Positions 17,115 through 26,300 of a stretch of DNA of 64,000 bases are shown in pieces. Made by a program: the position numbers and the translations under genes. This DNA comes from Verrucomicrobiia bacterium. GTDB lineage: Bacteria > Verrucomicrobiota > Verrucomicrobiia > Limisphaerales > DASXHY01. A model generated the notes under the pieces. That model searched no databases. It worked only from the letters and a program-made list of their open reading frames with translations, and was not told the origin of the DNA. Location: the NCBI GenBank assembly GCA_035629175.1, contig DASPIL010000067.1:1-64000 (forward strand). The letters run 5' to 3'. The stretch's first letter is position 1, and each line of letters opens with the position of its first letter.

Positions 17115-19427
17115 ATGATAGCCCGTGTCAGCCTGGAGATCGCGCTTCGAAAGGAGTTTGATTATGCCATTCCCGACGATCTTGTGGGAAAGGTCGACGT
17201 GGGCAGTCGCGTTCAGGTTCCGTTCGGCGCGCGCAAGGTCCTGGGATGCGTCACCGCCGTCGCGGAAACATCGGATGTAACCCGGCTTAAACCCATCATC
17301 AAAGTCATTGGCGCGCAGACGCTCGTGACTCCGCGCGTGCTGAAGCTCGCCCGGTGGATTGCGGACTACTACTGTTGTCCACCCGAGGTCGCGCTCAAAA
17401 GCGTGCTGCCTGAGGCCGTGCGCAAGGAACAGGCGGGATGGCGCGAACGGCTCTTCGTGCGCATGCTTGCACCTGCGGGCGATTTCCCAAAATTGCCGAA
17501 GCGGCAGCGGGACGTTTGGAACATCGTGGAGGAGCGGCGCGAATTACCGTTGCAGGAGTTGTTGGAACTCGCAGGGACGACTGCCGCGACCGTCCGCAGT
17601 TTGGAAGACAAGGGACTTGTCACTGTCACTTCGCAGGTTTCGGAGCGTGATCCTTACGCTCGGGAACAGATCCTGCCCACGCAGCCGCTCGTGCTTAATC
17701 CGGCGCAGGAAAAGGCGCTGACGAGCATCACACGCGCAATCGATTGCGCGAACGCGTCGAAGTCAACAGCACCGGACGATGGGAACGTGACGCCAGCGCA
17801 AGGCGGGGGGGAAACGTTTCTGTTGCACGGCGTGACCGGCAGCGGAAAGACGGAGATTTATCTGCAAGCGATAGCGCATGCCTTGGAACGGGGGAAGGGA
17901 GCCATCGTGCTGGTTCCGGAGATTTCGCTCACGCCGCAGACCGTTGAGCGATTCAAGGCACGCTTCAGTTCGGGTCCTCTTCAGACGCTTGTTGCCGTGT
18001 TGCACAGCCATCTTTCCTCGGGCGAACGGCATGATGAATGGCACAAAATTCGGCAGGGCCGCGCCCGAATAGTGATCGGCGCACGCTCCGCCATCTTCGC
18101 GCCTGTCGAGCCACTCGGGCTCATCATCGTGGATGAAGAACACGAGCACACCTACAAGCAGGAGGAAGCGCCCCGATATCAGGCGCGCGACGTGGCCATT
18201 ATGCGCGGCCGCATGGAATCCGCGGTGGTCGTGCTCGGATCGGCCACGCCCTCGCTCGAGAGCTACTTCAATTGCCGCAAGGGAAAATACACGCTGCTCG
18301 ACCTTCCTGAGCGTGTTGACGACCAAAAGATGCCTTATGTGCGCGTGGTGGACATGCGGCAGGCGGTGCGTCGCGACCAGGGCATTCCCATCTTTTCGCC
18401 GCAATTGAAGGAAGCGATCACGCAGCGACTCGAGCGCGGCGAACAAACGATCCTGTTCCTTAACCGCCGCGGCTATTCGACTTCGCTGCAGTGCCCGCTT
18501 TGCGGTTATGTCGCCGAATGTCCCAACTGCAGCCTCTCGCTGACATTTCATCGGCAGGTTCAACGCTTGCGTTGCCATGTTTGCAACCACGACGCACCGG
18601 TGCCGCCGGTTTGTCCAAACGAGCATTGCCGCAATCCGAAGATCCGTTACGCGGGAATTGGAACCCAGAGGGTGGAGGAAACATTGGGCCGGATTTTTCC
18701 GAACGGACGCATTACGCGCATGGACGCGGACACAATGAAGCGGAAGGACGATTATCGGCGCATTCTCGGGGACTTCCGCGCGGGCAAGATCGACATCCTG
18801 CTGGGCACGCAGATGATCGCCAAGGGTCTTCATTTTCCAAATGTGACCCTCGTAGGAATCATCTACGCCGACATGGCTTTGCATCAGCCTGACTTCCGCG
18901 CGGGTGAACGGACCTTTCAGTTGCTGACGCAGGTGGCGGGGCGTGCCGGGCGCGGAGACATCGAGGGCGAAGTCGTGGTGCAGGCGTTCACACCGTTTCA
19001 TCCGGCGATACAATATGCGCGGCGGCATGATTTCGTGGGCTTTTACGACCAGGAACTGGAGTTTCGCCAACAGCTGCGCTACCCGCCGTTCAGTCGCGTC
19101 GCCCTGTTGACCCTGAAAGGACGGAACGAAGAGAAGGTGAAATTTTCCGCGGAACATGTCGCCCGGCTTCTGATCCCGTTCAAGGAAGCGCCTGGTCAAT
19201 CAACGGGCCCCGACACCGGCGTGAAAGTTCCTCTGCCCGATTTGATCATCGCGGGACCCGCGGCCGCGCCGTTGCTGCGGGCGGAGACTTTCTACCGTTA
19301 TCAGATCATGCTGCGAACGCAGCGGATGACCGTCTTGAGCCGGCTTCTGGCCGAGGTGTTGCAGACGCTCGTGTTGCCTGAAGACGTGATGCTTTCAGTG
19401 GACATCGATCCCACCGACCTGAGTTAG
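17115..19427 (+). CDS. priA: Primosomal protein N' (replication restart helicase PriA)
   Basis: The ATG at 17115 gives MIARVSLEIALRKEFDYAIP, the usual PriA N-terminus. Upstream in-frame codons lie in the divergent promoter region. The 770-residue protein has the 3'-DNA-binding domain (1-110), Walker A (GVTGSGKTEIY, about 238-248), the DEEH box (LIIVDEEHEH, about 337-346) and a zinc-binding insertion with CPLC, CPNC, CHVC and CPNEHC at about 461-504. Helicase motifs GTQMIAKGLHFP and QVAGRAGR follow. It restarts stalled replication forks. The last 33 bases overlap the 3' end of the convergent MATE gene. Confidence 0.97.
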   Translation: MIARVSLEIALRKEFDYAIPDDLVGKVDVGSRVQVPFGARKVLGCVTAVAETSDVTRLKPIIKVIGAQTLVTPRVLKLARWIADYYCCPPEVALKSVLPEAVRKEQAGWRERLFVRMLAPAGDFPKLPKRQRDVWNIVEERRELPLQELLELAGTTAATVRSLEDKGLVTVTSQVSERDPYAREQILPTQPLVLNPAQEKALTSITRAIDCANASKSTAPDDGNVTPAQGGGETFLLHGVTGSGKTEIYLQAIAHALERGKGAIVLVPEISLTPQTVERFKARFSSGPLQTLVAVLHSHLSSGERHDEWHKIRQGRARIVIGARSAIFAPVEPLGLIIVDEEHEHTYKQEEAPRYQARDVAIMRGRMESAVVVLGSATPSLESYFNCRKGKYTLLDLPERVDDQKMPYVRVVDMRQAVRRDQGIPIFSPQLKEAITQRLERGEQTILFLNRRGYSTSLQCPLCGYVAECPNCSLSLTFHRQVQRLRCHVCNHDAPVPPVCPNEHCRNPKIRYAGIGTQRVEETLGRIFPNGRITRMDADTMKRKDDYRRILGDFRAGKIDILLGTQMIAKGLHFPNVTLVGIIYADMALHQPDFRAGERTFQLLTQVAGRAGRGDIEGEVVVQAFTPFHPAIQYARRHDFVGFYDQELEFRQQLRYPPFSRVALLTLKGRNEEKVKFSAEHVARLLIPFKEAPGQSTGPDTGVKVPLPDLIIAGPAAAPLLRAETFYRYQIMLRTQRMTVLSRLLAEVLQTLVLPEDVMLSVDIDPTDLS

Positions 19428-20801
19428 CCCGACGAGGGATCGCCTGGAGATCGATTCCTGGCGCGTCAGAATGAGGAACCGCGCTGATAATCCAGCCGCA
19501 GCCGCAATCAATCCCGTCGCGAGCCCGATCCAGATGCCGACTGCCTGGAGACCGCCGACGAAAGCCAGCGACGCCCCGACTGGGAGCGCGATCACCCAAT
19601 AAGCCAGCGCGGCGAAAGCCGCGGGCATTCGCATGTCGCCCAATCCACGCAGCGCGGAAATGGCGACAACCTGGATTCCATCCGCAATTTGAAAGACAGC
19701 TGCGATGACGAGAAGTTGTGCTGCCAGCCTGATTACAGGAGGCGATTTCACGAACAAGCTGGCGATGAAGCTTCCTTCAAACAGGAACAGCAGGGCGAAC
19801 ACACCCATGCTGCCCGCGCCCAGTGCGACTCCGCTCCAACCAATCCTTCGAACCCGCGCAAACTGGCGCCCGCCCCACGCGTGCCCGACTCGGATGCACA
19901 CCGCCATCCCCGTCCCCAGCGCGAGCATGAAAGTCGTCGCGGCGCAGGTGATCGCGATCTGATGCGCAGCGATGGCATCGGCGCCAATCCAGCCCATCAT
20001 CAGGGCGGCAAAGGCGAACGCGCCGACTTCGAGCAGGTGTTGCAAACCGACTGGGGTTCCCAGGCGCAGGAGGGATCGGATCGTTTGCCAGTTTAATTTC
20101 GAACGCCAGCGCGCCTGACGGTAGATGCTGAGGGCAGGGCTTCGCAGAATGTATAGCCACATTGCCGCGGCCATTGCGATGCGCGCAATAACAGTTGCGA
20201 CGCCCGCGCCCCGGAGGCCCAGTGCGGGCGCGCCCCAATGGCCAAAGATAAAAATCCAGTTCAGGAGGACATTCAGCAGGACGGCGCCAAGCATGATGCA
20301 GGTGGGTGCCCATGGATGTTCTACCGCTTCGCTGAATTGTTTGCCGCCATGCGCTATCAATGCGGGAGCGGCTGAGATTGCGAAAAGAATCCAGTAGGGA
20401 CGGGCCTCTGCGATCACTGCTGGATCTTGTCCAAGCCAGTCCAGGAGCGGAACTGCCGCCGCAAGTCCCGCGGCGGCAGCCAGCCCGAGACCTGTCGAAG
20501 TAAAAAATCCGTGACGAAGAACTTCACCTGTTCCCGTAAAGTTGCGCGCGCCATAAGCCTGCGCCGTCATCACCGCGATGGCGGAAAGCAGGCCGAAACC
20601 GAATACCATTGGCAAGTGTGCAACCGCATTCACGACAGAGGAAGCCGCCAACGGAATGACACCCACCTGTCCCACCATAATCGTGTCGGTCAGGCCCATC
20701 AGCATCTGGCTCACCATGCCGCCCACGATCGGCAACGCGAGCCGCAGTGTGAGCCGCGATTCGCGTTGCCAGATGCGAAACTGTTTGAGGGTGGCGGACA
20801 T
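19395..20801 (-). CDS. MATE family efflux transporter
   Basis: The 468-residue polytopic protein has the MATE signature GGMVSQMLMGLTDTIMVGQVG in the first helix pair and the usual inverted repeat (second half from GTPVGLQHLLEVGAFAFAALM). About twelve hydrophobic segments are seen. Such transporters expel cationic drugs or metabolites using Na+ or H+ gradients. Its start lies 7 bases after the EamA stop, so the two exporters form an operon under the leader at 21823-21990. The coding 3' end overlaps priA by 33 bases in the opposite direction. Confidence 0.95.
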   Translation of the reverse strand: MSATLKQFRIWQRESRLTLRLALPIVGGMVSQMLMGLTDTIMVGQVGVIPLAASSVVNAVAHLPMVFGFGLLSAIAVMTAQAYGARNFTGTGEVLRHGFFTSTGLGLAAAAGLAAAVPLLDWLGQDPAVIAEARPYWILFAISAAPALIAHGGKQFSEAVEHPWAPTCIMLGAVLLNVLLNWIFIFGHWGAPALGLRGAGVATVIARIAMAAAMWLYILRSPALSIYRQARWRSKLNWQTIRSLLRLGTPVGLQHLLEVGAFAFAALMMGWIGADAIAAHQIAITCAATTFMLALGTGMAVCIRVGHAWGGRQFARVRRIGWSGVALGAGSMGVFALLFLFEGSFIASLFVKSPPVIRLAAQLLVIAAVFQIADGIQVVAISALRGLGDMRMPAAFAALAYWVIALPVGASLAFVGGLQAVGIWIGLATGLIAAAAGLSARFLILTRQESISRRSLVGLTQVGGIDVH

Positions 20802-20808
20802 CGGAACT

Positions 20809-21792
20809 CTATGGTTGCTGCGAAGCCGCGATTCGGCCGCGCCAGAGCCGCTTCCAGCAATGGGGCGGAAACCCGGAGCCGGAACAGACGATTAATGCAA
20901 CGGCAGTAATGATCAAGGCCCCGGCCAGAAACATGGCACGTGAGAATGGTTCGTTGCCGAACGTGCATCCCAACAGTACGGCTACGAACGGATTCACGTA
21001 GGCATACGTTGCAACGCGCGCGGGGGTGGTGACTTGCAGGAGCCAGATGTATGCTGGAAATCCGATCAACGATCCGGCAGTCGTCAGATAAATCCATGCC
21101 CCGACCGATTTTGCGCTGAGTGCAGCCCACGTGAAGGTGGCGTATTCGTTTCGCAAGGCAGCCACAAGCAGAAGCATGGCGCCGCCTGCGCACATCTGCA
21201 TGCCAATCCCAAGAAGCGGTGATTCAGGTCGCTGCGCATGCTTGTTGAAAACGGAACCAACGGCCCAGCAGATCGAAGAGGCCATCAGGGCCACAACGCC
21301 CCAGGTGTATGCCGCGCCGGCGCCGTGCCCATTGTTTCGTGCGAGCAATGCGACTCCCACAAATCCAATCGCAAGGCCTGTGATCACCTGCCAGTCCGGA
21401 CGGGAGCCGCGCGGCCGCGCCCAGTCCACGAGGGCCATCCAGACGGGCACGAGCGCCACCAGCAGCGCCGCGACGCCAGAGGGAATGACCTGCTCGGCCC
21501 ACGTCACTCCGCCATTGCCAATCATCAGCATGAGCCCGCCTGCCACCGCCGCATCACGCCATTGCCTCACAGTCGGCTTGCCTGCGCCGCGCATCCGGGC
21601 AAAGCCATAGAGCAAAACGCCTGCGACAACGAAGCGCGAGCCTGCCATCAGGAAAGGCGGGAATGTCTCCACGCCATATCGGATCGCCAGGTAAGTTGAA
21701 CCCCAGATCACATAGATGGCAGCGAACGCCGCCAGGATTTTCCACGTTGCGGGTCGCTGTCCTGTGCTTTTCGGGTGCGGTTCAGTTTGCAT
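20809..21792 (-). CDS. EamA/DMT family exporter
   Basis: The 327-residue protein contains two EamA repeats. The first starts at LAAFAAIYVIWGSTYLAIRYG (near residue 19), and the second at TWGVVALMASSICWAVGSVF, with conserved PAYIWLL and TPARVATYAYVNPFVAVLLG in the last helices. About ten transmembrane segments are expected. It resembles the YedA/RhaT-like exporters of amino acids or small metabolites. It is first in the operon with the MATE gene, and 30 bases upstream of its ATG lies a strong intrinsic terminator, which points to attenuation control. Confidence 0.93.
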   Translation of the reverse strand: MQTEPHPKSTGQRPATWKILAAFAAIYVIWGSTYLAIRYGVETFPPFLMAGSRFVVAGVLLYGFARMRGAGKPTVRQWRDAAVAGGLMLMIGNGGVTWAEQVIPSGVAALLVALVPVWMALVDWARPRGSRPDWQVITGLAIGFVGVALLARNNGHGAGAAYTWGVVALMASSICWAVGSVFNKHAQRPESPLLGIGMQMCAGGAMLLLVAALRNEYATFTWAALSAKSVGAWIYLTTAGSLIGFPAYIWLLQVTTPARVATYAYVNPFVAVLLGCTFGNEPFSRAMFLAGALIITAVALIVCSGSGFPPHCWKRLWRGRIAASQQP

Positions 21793-21822
21793 GCTGTGGT
21801 TCCGCCTCGGCTCGAATTTCTG

Positions 21823-21857
21823 AAAAACAAAAACCCATCGCCGGGAGGCGATGGGTT
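21823..21857 (-). terminator. Intrinsic terminator in the EamA leader
   Basis: A 9-base perfect GC-rich stem, extendable by two A-T pairs, with a 4-base loop and a T5-G-T5 tract on the minus strand. It lies upstream of a same-strand gene rather than after one. Confidence 0.85.
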
Positions 21858-21876
21858 GTTTCGGAAATCTCAGCTT

Positions 21877-21990
21877 CTACGAATCCAACCTTCCATCGCC
21901 AGTGCAGGCTGCGCGCAGCCATGCAACACGCATCGCCGCCGAGCGCTTCGGCAGGCAATTCTTAATGGCGGTTACGGTGTTATGATTCAT
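21877..21990 (-). CDS. Possible leader peptide, 37 codons
   Basis: The ATG at 21990 opens MNHNTVTAIKNCLPKRS and runs to TAG at 21877. There is no run of one amino acid as in classical biosynthetic leaders, and no strong Shine-Dalgarno sequence. Support comes only from its position relative to the terminator and competitor sequences. It may be non-coding RNA structure instead. Confidence 0.35.
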   Translation of the reverse strand: MNHNTVTAIKNCLPKRSAAMRVAWLRAACTGDGRLDS

Positions 21991-22092
21991 GAGAGCGGAC
22001 GCACTCTAGCCGAGGGCGGCGAAGTTTCAAGGTGGAACTTTGCTAGGGCAATGCGCCCTTGCGACGAGGCTCCGTTGCGTTAACGTCGCGGG

Positions 22093-23118
22093 GTGAAAGC
22101 GATTCAACTGGTGGAGCAGGGAATTCCCGGAAAATTCGAGATTCGCGATTTGCCTGAACCACAACCCGCATCCGATGAGGTTGTCGTTGATGTTAAAGCG
22201 TGCGGCCTCAACCATCTTGACCTTTGGCTCGAGAGCGCGGGGTTGCCCATCCAGGTGCCGATGCCACGCACGCCGGGTGGTGAAGCCTCGGGAATGGTCG
22301 CCGCCGTCGGAACGAGAGTGCGCGATTGGAAGGTGGGCGATCGCGTCGCCGTTCAATCGAACGTGTTCTGCGGTGAGTGCGAATTTTGCAAACGTGGTGA
22401 CGAATCGATTTGCATCAAAGGCGAATTGCTGGGTGTCACTCGCGACGGAGGATTTGCTGAGAAACTGCTCGCGCCCGCGCGCGTGCTGGTCAAGTTGCCC
22501 GACAACGTCAGTTTCGAAACTTCTGCCGCGCTCACGCTGGCAGGGAGCACTGCGATGCACATGCTCACCAACCGCACGGAGGTGAAGGCGGGAGATTGGA
22601 TTTTGGTCATGGGCGGTGCGAGCGGCGTCGGGTCCGCTGGAATCCAGATCGCGAAACAACTCGGCGCAAGGGTGATCACCACCGGTTCAACGGAGGAGAA
22701 GCGGCAGCGGGCACAGGAACTCGGGGCGGACTTCGTCCTCGACACCAACTCTGACTGGCCCAGGGAAGTTCGGCAGATCACGCAGAAGCGGGGCGTCGAT
22801 ACTGTGCTCGAACACGTCGGTGGTGATGTCCTTCTGAAGTGCTTTGAATGCCTCGCTCGTGGTGGAACCATCGTGACCTGCGGCGCAACCGCGGGTCGCA
22901 ACGTCGAGTTCAATCTCTGGCCTTTCTTCGTCAAGCAGCATCGACTCATTGGAAGCTACGGGCGCAATCGTTCCGACATGCAAACGACACTGGAATGGGC
23001 ATCCGCAGGAAAGTTGAGCGCTGTCATTGATGAAGTTTACCCGCTGCAAAAAGTGCCCGACGCGTTTGCCCGGCTGCGCGCGCGCAAGGTGCGGGGCAAG
23101 CTGGTGATCAAGCCGTAG
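22093..23118 (+). CDS. Zinc-binding alcohol/quinone dehydrogenase (MDR superfamily)
   Basis: A 341-residue medium-chain dehydrogenase starting at GTG 22093. The GroES-like half has the catalytic-site pattern CGLNHLDLW, PGGEASGMVAAVG and a structural zinc loop C-x2-C-x2-C-x7-C (FCGECEFCKRGDESIC). The Rossmann half has GGASGVGSAGIQIAKQLGARV. The first Cys of the catalytic zinc site is present, and the family oxidises alcohols or reduces quinones and enones with NAD(P). The gene is divergent from the EamA leader, so the roughly 100 bases before it hold promoters for both. Confidence 0.92.
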   Translation: MKAIQLVEQGIPGKFEIRDLPEPQPASDEVVVDVKACGLNHLDLWLESAGLPIQVPMPRTPGGEASGMVAAVGTRVRDWKVGDRVAVQSNVFCGECEFCKRGDESICIKGELLGVTRDGGFAEKLLAPARVLVKLPDNVSFETSAALTLAGSTAMHMLTNRTEVKAGDWILVMGGASGVGSAGIQIAKQLGARVITTGSTEEKRQRAQELGADFVLDTNSDWPREVRQITQKRGVDTVLEHVGGDVLLKCFECLARGGTIVTCGATAGRNVEFNLWPFFVKQHRLIGSYGRNRSDMQTTLEWASAGKLSAVIDEVYPLQKVPDAFARLRARKVRGKLVIKP

Positions 23119-23306
23119 CGAAGACTGATGACACACAAGTTGACGTGGCTGGTCCTTTTTGTCCCCTCGAGGAACCATTCTCAATCATTCTCGCTTCCGC
23201 TTTTCTACGGAGCCGCTGCTCCCAATTACTCGCGAACTCACAAAGTTTGATTCGGCATTTCAGGAATGCTTAAGCTGTTCCCTGTTTTCGCCGAACTGAA
23301 ACTCTT

Positions 23307-26300
23307 ATGAATCTGACAAGGAACCCTGCTGCCCGATTTCTATTCTTATTTCTGACGTTGGTTGGCGTGGCACAGGCGCACGCCTGGCAACGCGTGACCA
23401 ATGGACTCCCGTCGAATCCCTACGTCGCGCGGATCCACGCAGACGGCTCCCTGGCCGCTTTGATTGTGTCGGACGGCACACCGACCGGTGTGCACATCTC
23501 TACCAACGCCGGCGCCAGCTGGTTCAAGGCGCCTGCGAATCTTTCGGGCTCGGGTCAGATTCCGACAGCTGTGCTTGTCGTGGGCAACACGATCTACGTC
23601 GCACGCAACAGCCAGAGCAGCGGCGCGAATGCAGTGTTGCGATCGTCCAACTACGGTACGAACTGGCAGGGCGCAGTTGGAATCCCCAATAACACGAGTC
23701 TCGATCTGCTGGCAACCGACGGCACGAATTTGTTCGCCGCGAAGAACGGCAACGGCGTGGTCTGGCGCTCCAGTGATGGCGGCACAAATTGGACGGCGGT
23801 TTCATCGGGACCGGGAAGTTTCAATAACGGCAGTGTCAGGTCGCTTGGCGCTCGAGATGGGCGTGCAGTCGTTGCGGCCACGACGGGGGTTTATCTGCTC
23901 AGCGGGCCCGGCACAAATTGGGTTCGAGCCTCGGGTGACGGCAACGCAACAGGCGGGCTGCGCATGGCGTGGCAGGGCGGAAAAACCTTCTTCGCTTACG
24001 GAGATGCTGGACGCCGCGTGCTGGCGGTCCTGGACGGCGTGACGAATGTGGTGAGCGCCGGAAACGGATTGCCGAGCGCTCCTGGTTCGTATCGAGATCT
24101 TGCCGCCAGCAGTGCTGCCGTGTTTGCATCGGCCCAATTATTCACGCCCGAGTTCCTGCCTGACGCAAAGATTTTCCAGACAATCGATGGTGGTGGCAAC
24201 TGGATGGAAATTCAGAGGCCCGCAGCGAACGCGGATCCTGCGAGCATGTGCGTCATTTCTAACACGTTGTTTCTTGGCGTTGGAGGATCGTTCCCGTCTG
24301 GATTGTTCCGGGCGAGCCTGATCGACGGAGTGCCGTTCTTCGCACCTGCAATCAGCGGGTTGCCCGAAAACTATGGTGTTCATCCCGGAACCAACATCGT
24401 CCTCAGTCCGCTGGTTTCGGGCGAAGGCTCGATTTCGATGCAGTGGTTCAAGGATGGCCAGGCCCTGCCCGGGGAGACGAGTGCAGTTTTGAGCCTGCCG
24501 AATGTGCAAACCAATCAATCGGGAAATTATAGCCTGATCGCCAGCAACGCAGGGGGTGCGACTGTAAGCAGCGCAGTTAAATTGGCAGTGATTCCGCGCT
24601 CTGCGGGCTCGCCCAACCTGGATTTCAATCCGGGATTCTTCGCAAGTGACAATTTCGGCACTGAGCAGCTGTATAACGCCACGGTCTTCGCGGTGGCGGC
24701 GTTGACCAACGGGCAAATCATGGTGGGAGGAAATTTCACGCATGTGAACGCTGACGCAATTCCCAATGAATTCACGTATACCAATGGCGTTCGCAGACAC
24801 GGCATCGCGCGCCTGAATGCCGACGGCTCCGCCGATTTAACCTTCGCGCCTGCACCTGGAATCGAGGCGGGTGGAAGGGTGGGCGCTATCGCCGTGCAAT
24901 CCAATGGACAAGTGCTGCTTGCGGGCGAGTTCAACAACTATAATGGAATCAGCCAGACCAATGTGACTCGCGTCAATCCTGACGGATCGCATGATTCCTC
25001 GTTCGCTACAAATGCATTTAATAACGGGGCTAATATTTGGCGCGTCGAAGTTCAACCCGATGGAAAAATCCTGATCGCGGGCAGCTTCAGCAGCATCAAT
25101 GGCCAGACGCGGCTCGGCGTTGCCCGGCTCGAAAGCAACGGGGCGTTGGACACGACCTGGCCTGTTGGAACAGGCGTCGCAGGGTCGGTAAACGACATCG
25201 CGGTGCTTCCCGACAATCAGGTGCTCGTGGGCGGGAGTTTCGGATCCGTCAACGGAGTCGCAAGCCGCAAGTACCTGACGCTCCTGGATAGTGCGGGCGC
25301 CGCAAATACGGCGTTCAATCACGGGCTGAATAGCACAATCTCTGAGATCGAGATTCAGCCCGGCGGGATGATATGGGCCGGCGGCACGTTCAGCACTTAC
25401 AGCAACGGCCCAGTGACTTCAGTCGTCCGATTGGCGCCAAACGGTTCGCTCGTAAATGTTGCCGACACCAACATCAGCAATCCCGACGGATTGGTCGTCC
25501 AACAGGATGGCAAGCTCATCCTTTCCTCCTATTACAGCGCCGCGTTTGAATACCCGTTGATGCGGCTTGGAATTGACGCGTCTCGCGATCCATCCTTCGT
25601 CGGCGGGACCTTTGACATCGCACCCCAAAGCATGGCTCTTTCTCCGAGCGGCGACCTGTATGCCGCGGGAACATTCAGCAGGTATTTCGGGCTGCCGGTA
25701 AAAGGCGTGGTGAAGATTTACGCAACGGAGACGAACGTTCCGCCACAAGCACCCCAGATCATTTCACATCCGCGCTCGCTGTTTGCCCTCTTTGGATCCG
25801 ACGTCACGCTGTTCGGCACGGCGGCGGGTGCGCAACCCCTTGCGTTCTCGTGGCTAAAGGATGGCGCGGTTCTGGACGGCGCGGTATCGTCCACTCTCAC
25901 CCTGACGAATTTTTCCGCACTCCAACTTGGCGATTATCAACTCGTCGCAAGCAACAGCTTCGGCAGCGTGACAAGCCTTGTTGCGACCGTTTCAACTGCA
26001 ACGGCCCCATCGATTGTGCAGGATCTTCCCGCATTTTCGGGGAGCACGAACGGCGGCACGGTGGCTTTGCAGGTTGATATCACGGGCACCGCGCCGTTCG
26101 GCTTTCAATGGTATCGCAACAGCGGATCACAATTCGGACTTACGAACAATCCGCTCGTTCTCTCGAACCTGAACGCTTCAATCACAGGAAACTGGTACGT
26201 GATCGTTACAAACGCATACGGCCGCGCGACCAGTTCGATCTCGTCGGTGCAAACGGGCAACCTTCCTGTCGTGCAAGCCATCTCGGCGAACCAGACTTTG

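Larger units (their letters stand above)
21823..21990 (-). promoter_or_regulatory. Putative transcription attenuator leader of the EamA-MATE operon
   Basis: On the minus strand, a GC-rich stem CCCATCGCC/GGCGATGGG (21855-21847 and 21842-21834, loop TCCC) is followed by TTTTTGTTTTT, which is a classic intrinsic terminator about 30 bases before the EamA start. Upstream, GGCGATGG at 21900-21893 is perfectly complementary to the 5' arm of the terminator, and GGCGATG at 21937-21931 is a second, shorter competitor. A short open frame (21990-21877) spans both competitors and ends 21 bases before the terminator. Small hairpins GGCTG-CGCG-CAGCC (21920-21907) and GCCGA-AGCGC-TCGGC lie inside it. The arrangement fits peptide-coupled or ligand-coupled attenuation. 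The signal is unknown. Confidence 0.65.

Noticed and set aside
17763-19199. 478-codon open frame on the minus strand inside priA
   Set aside because: It lies fully opposite a clear PriA coding sequence with all motifs. Long antisense frames are expected in GC-rich genes, and no family pattern is seen.
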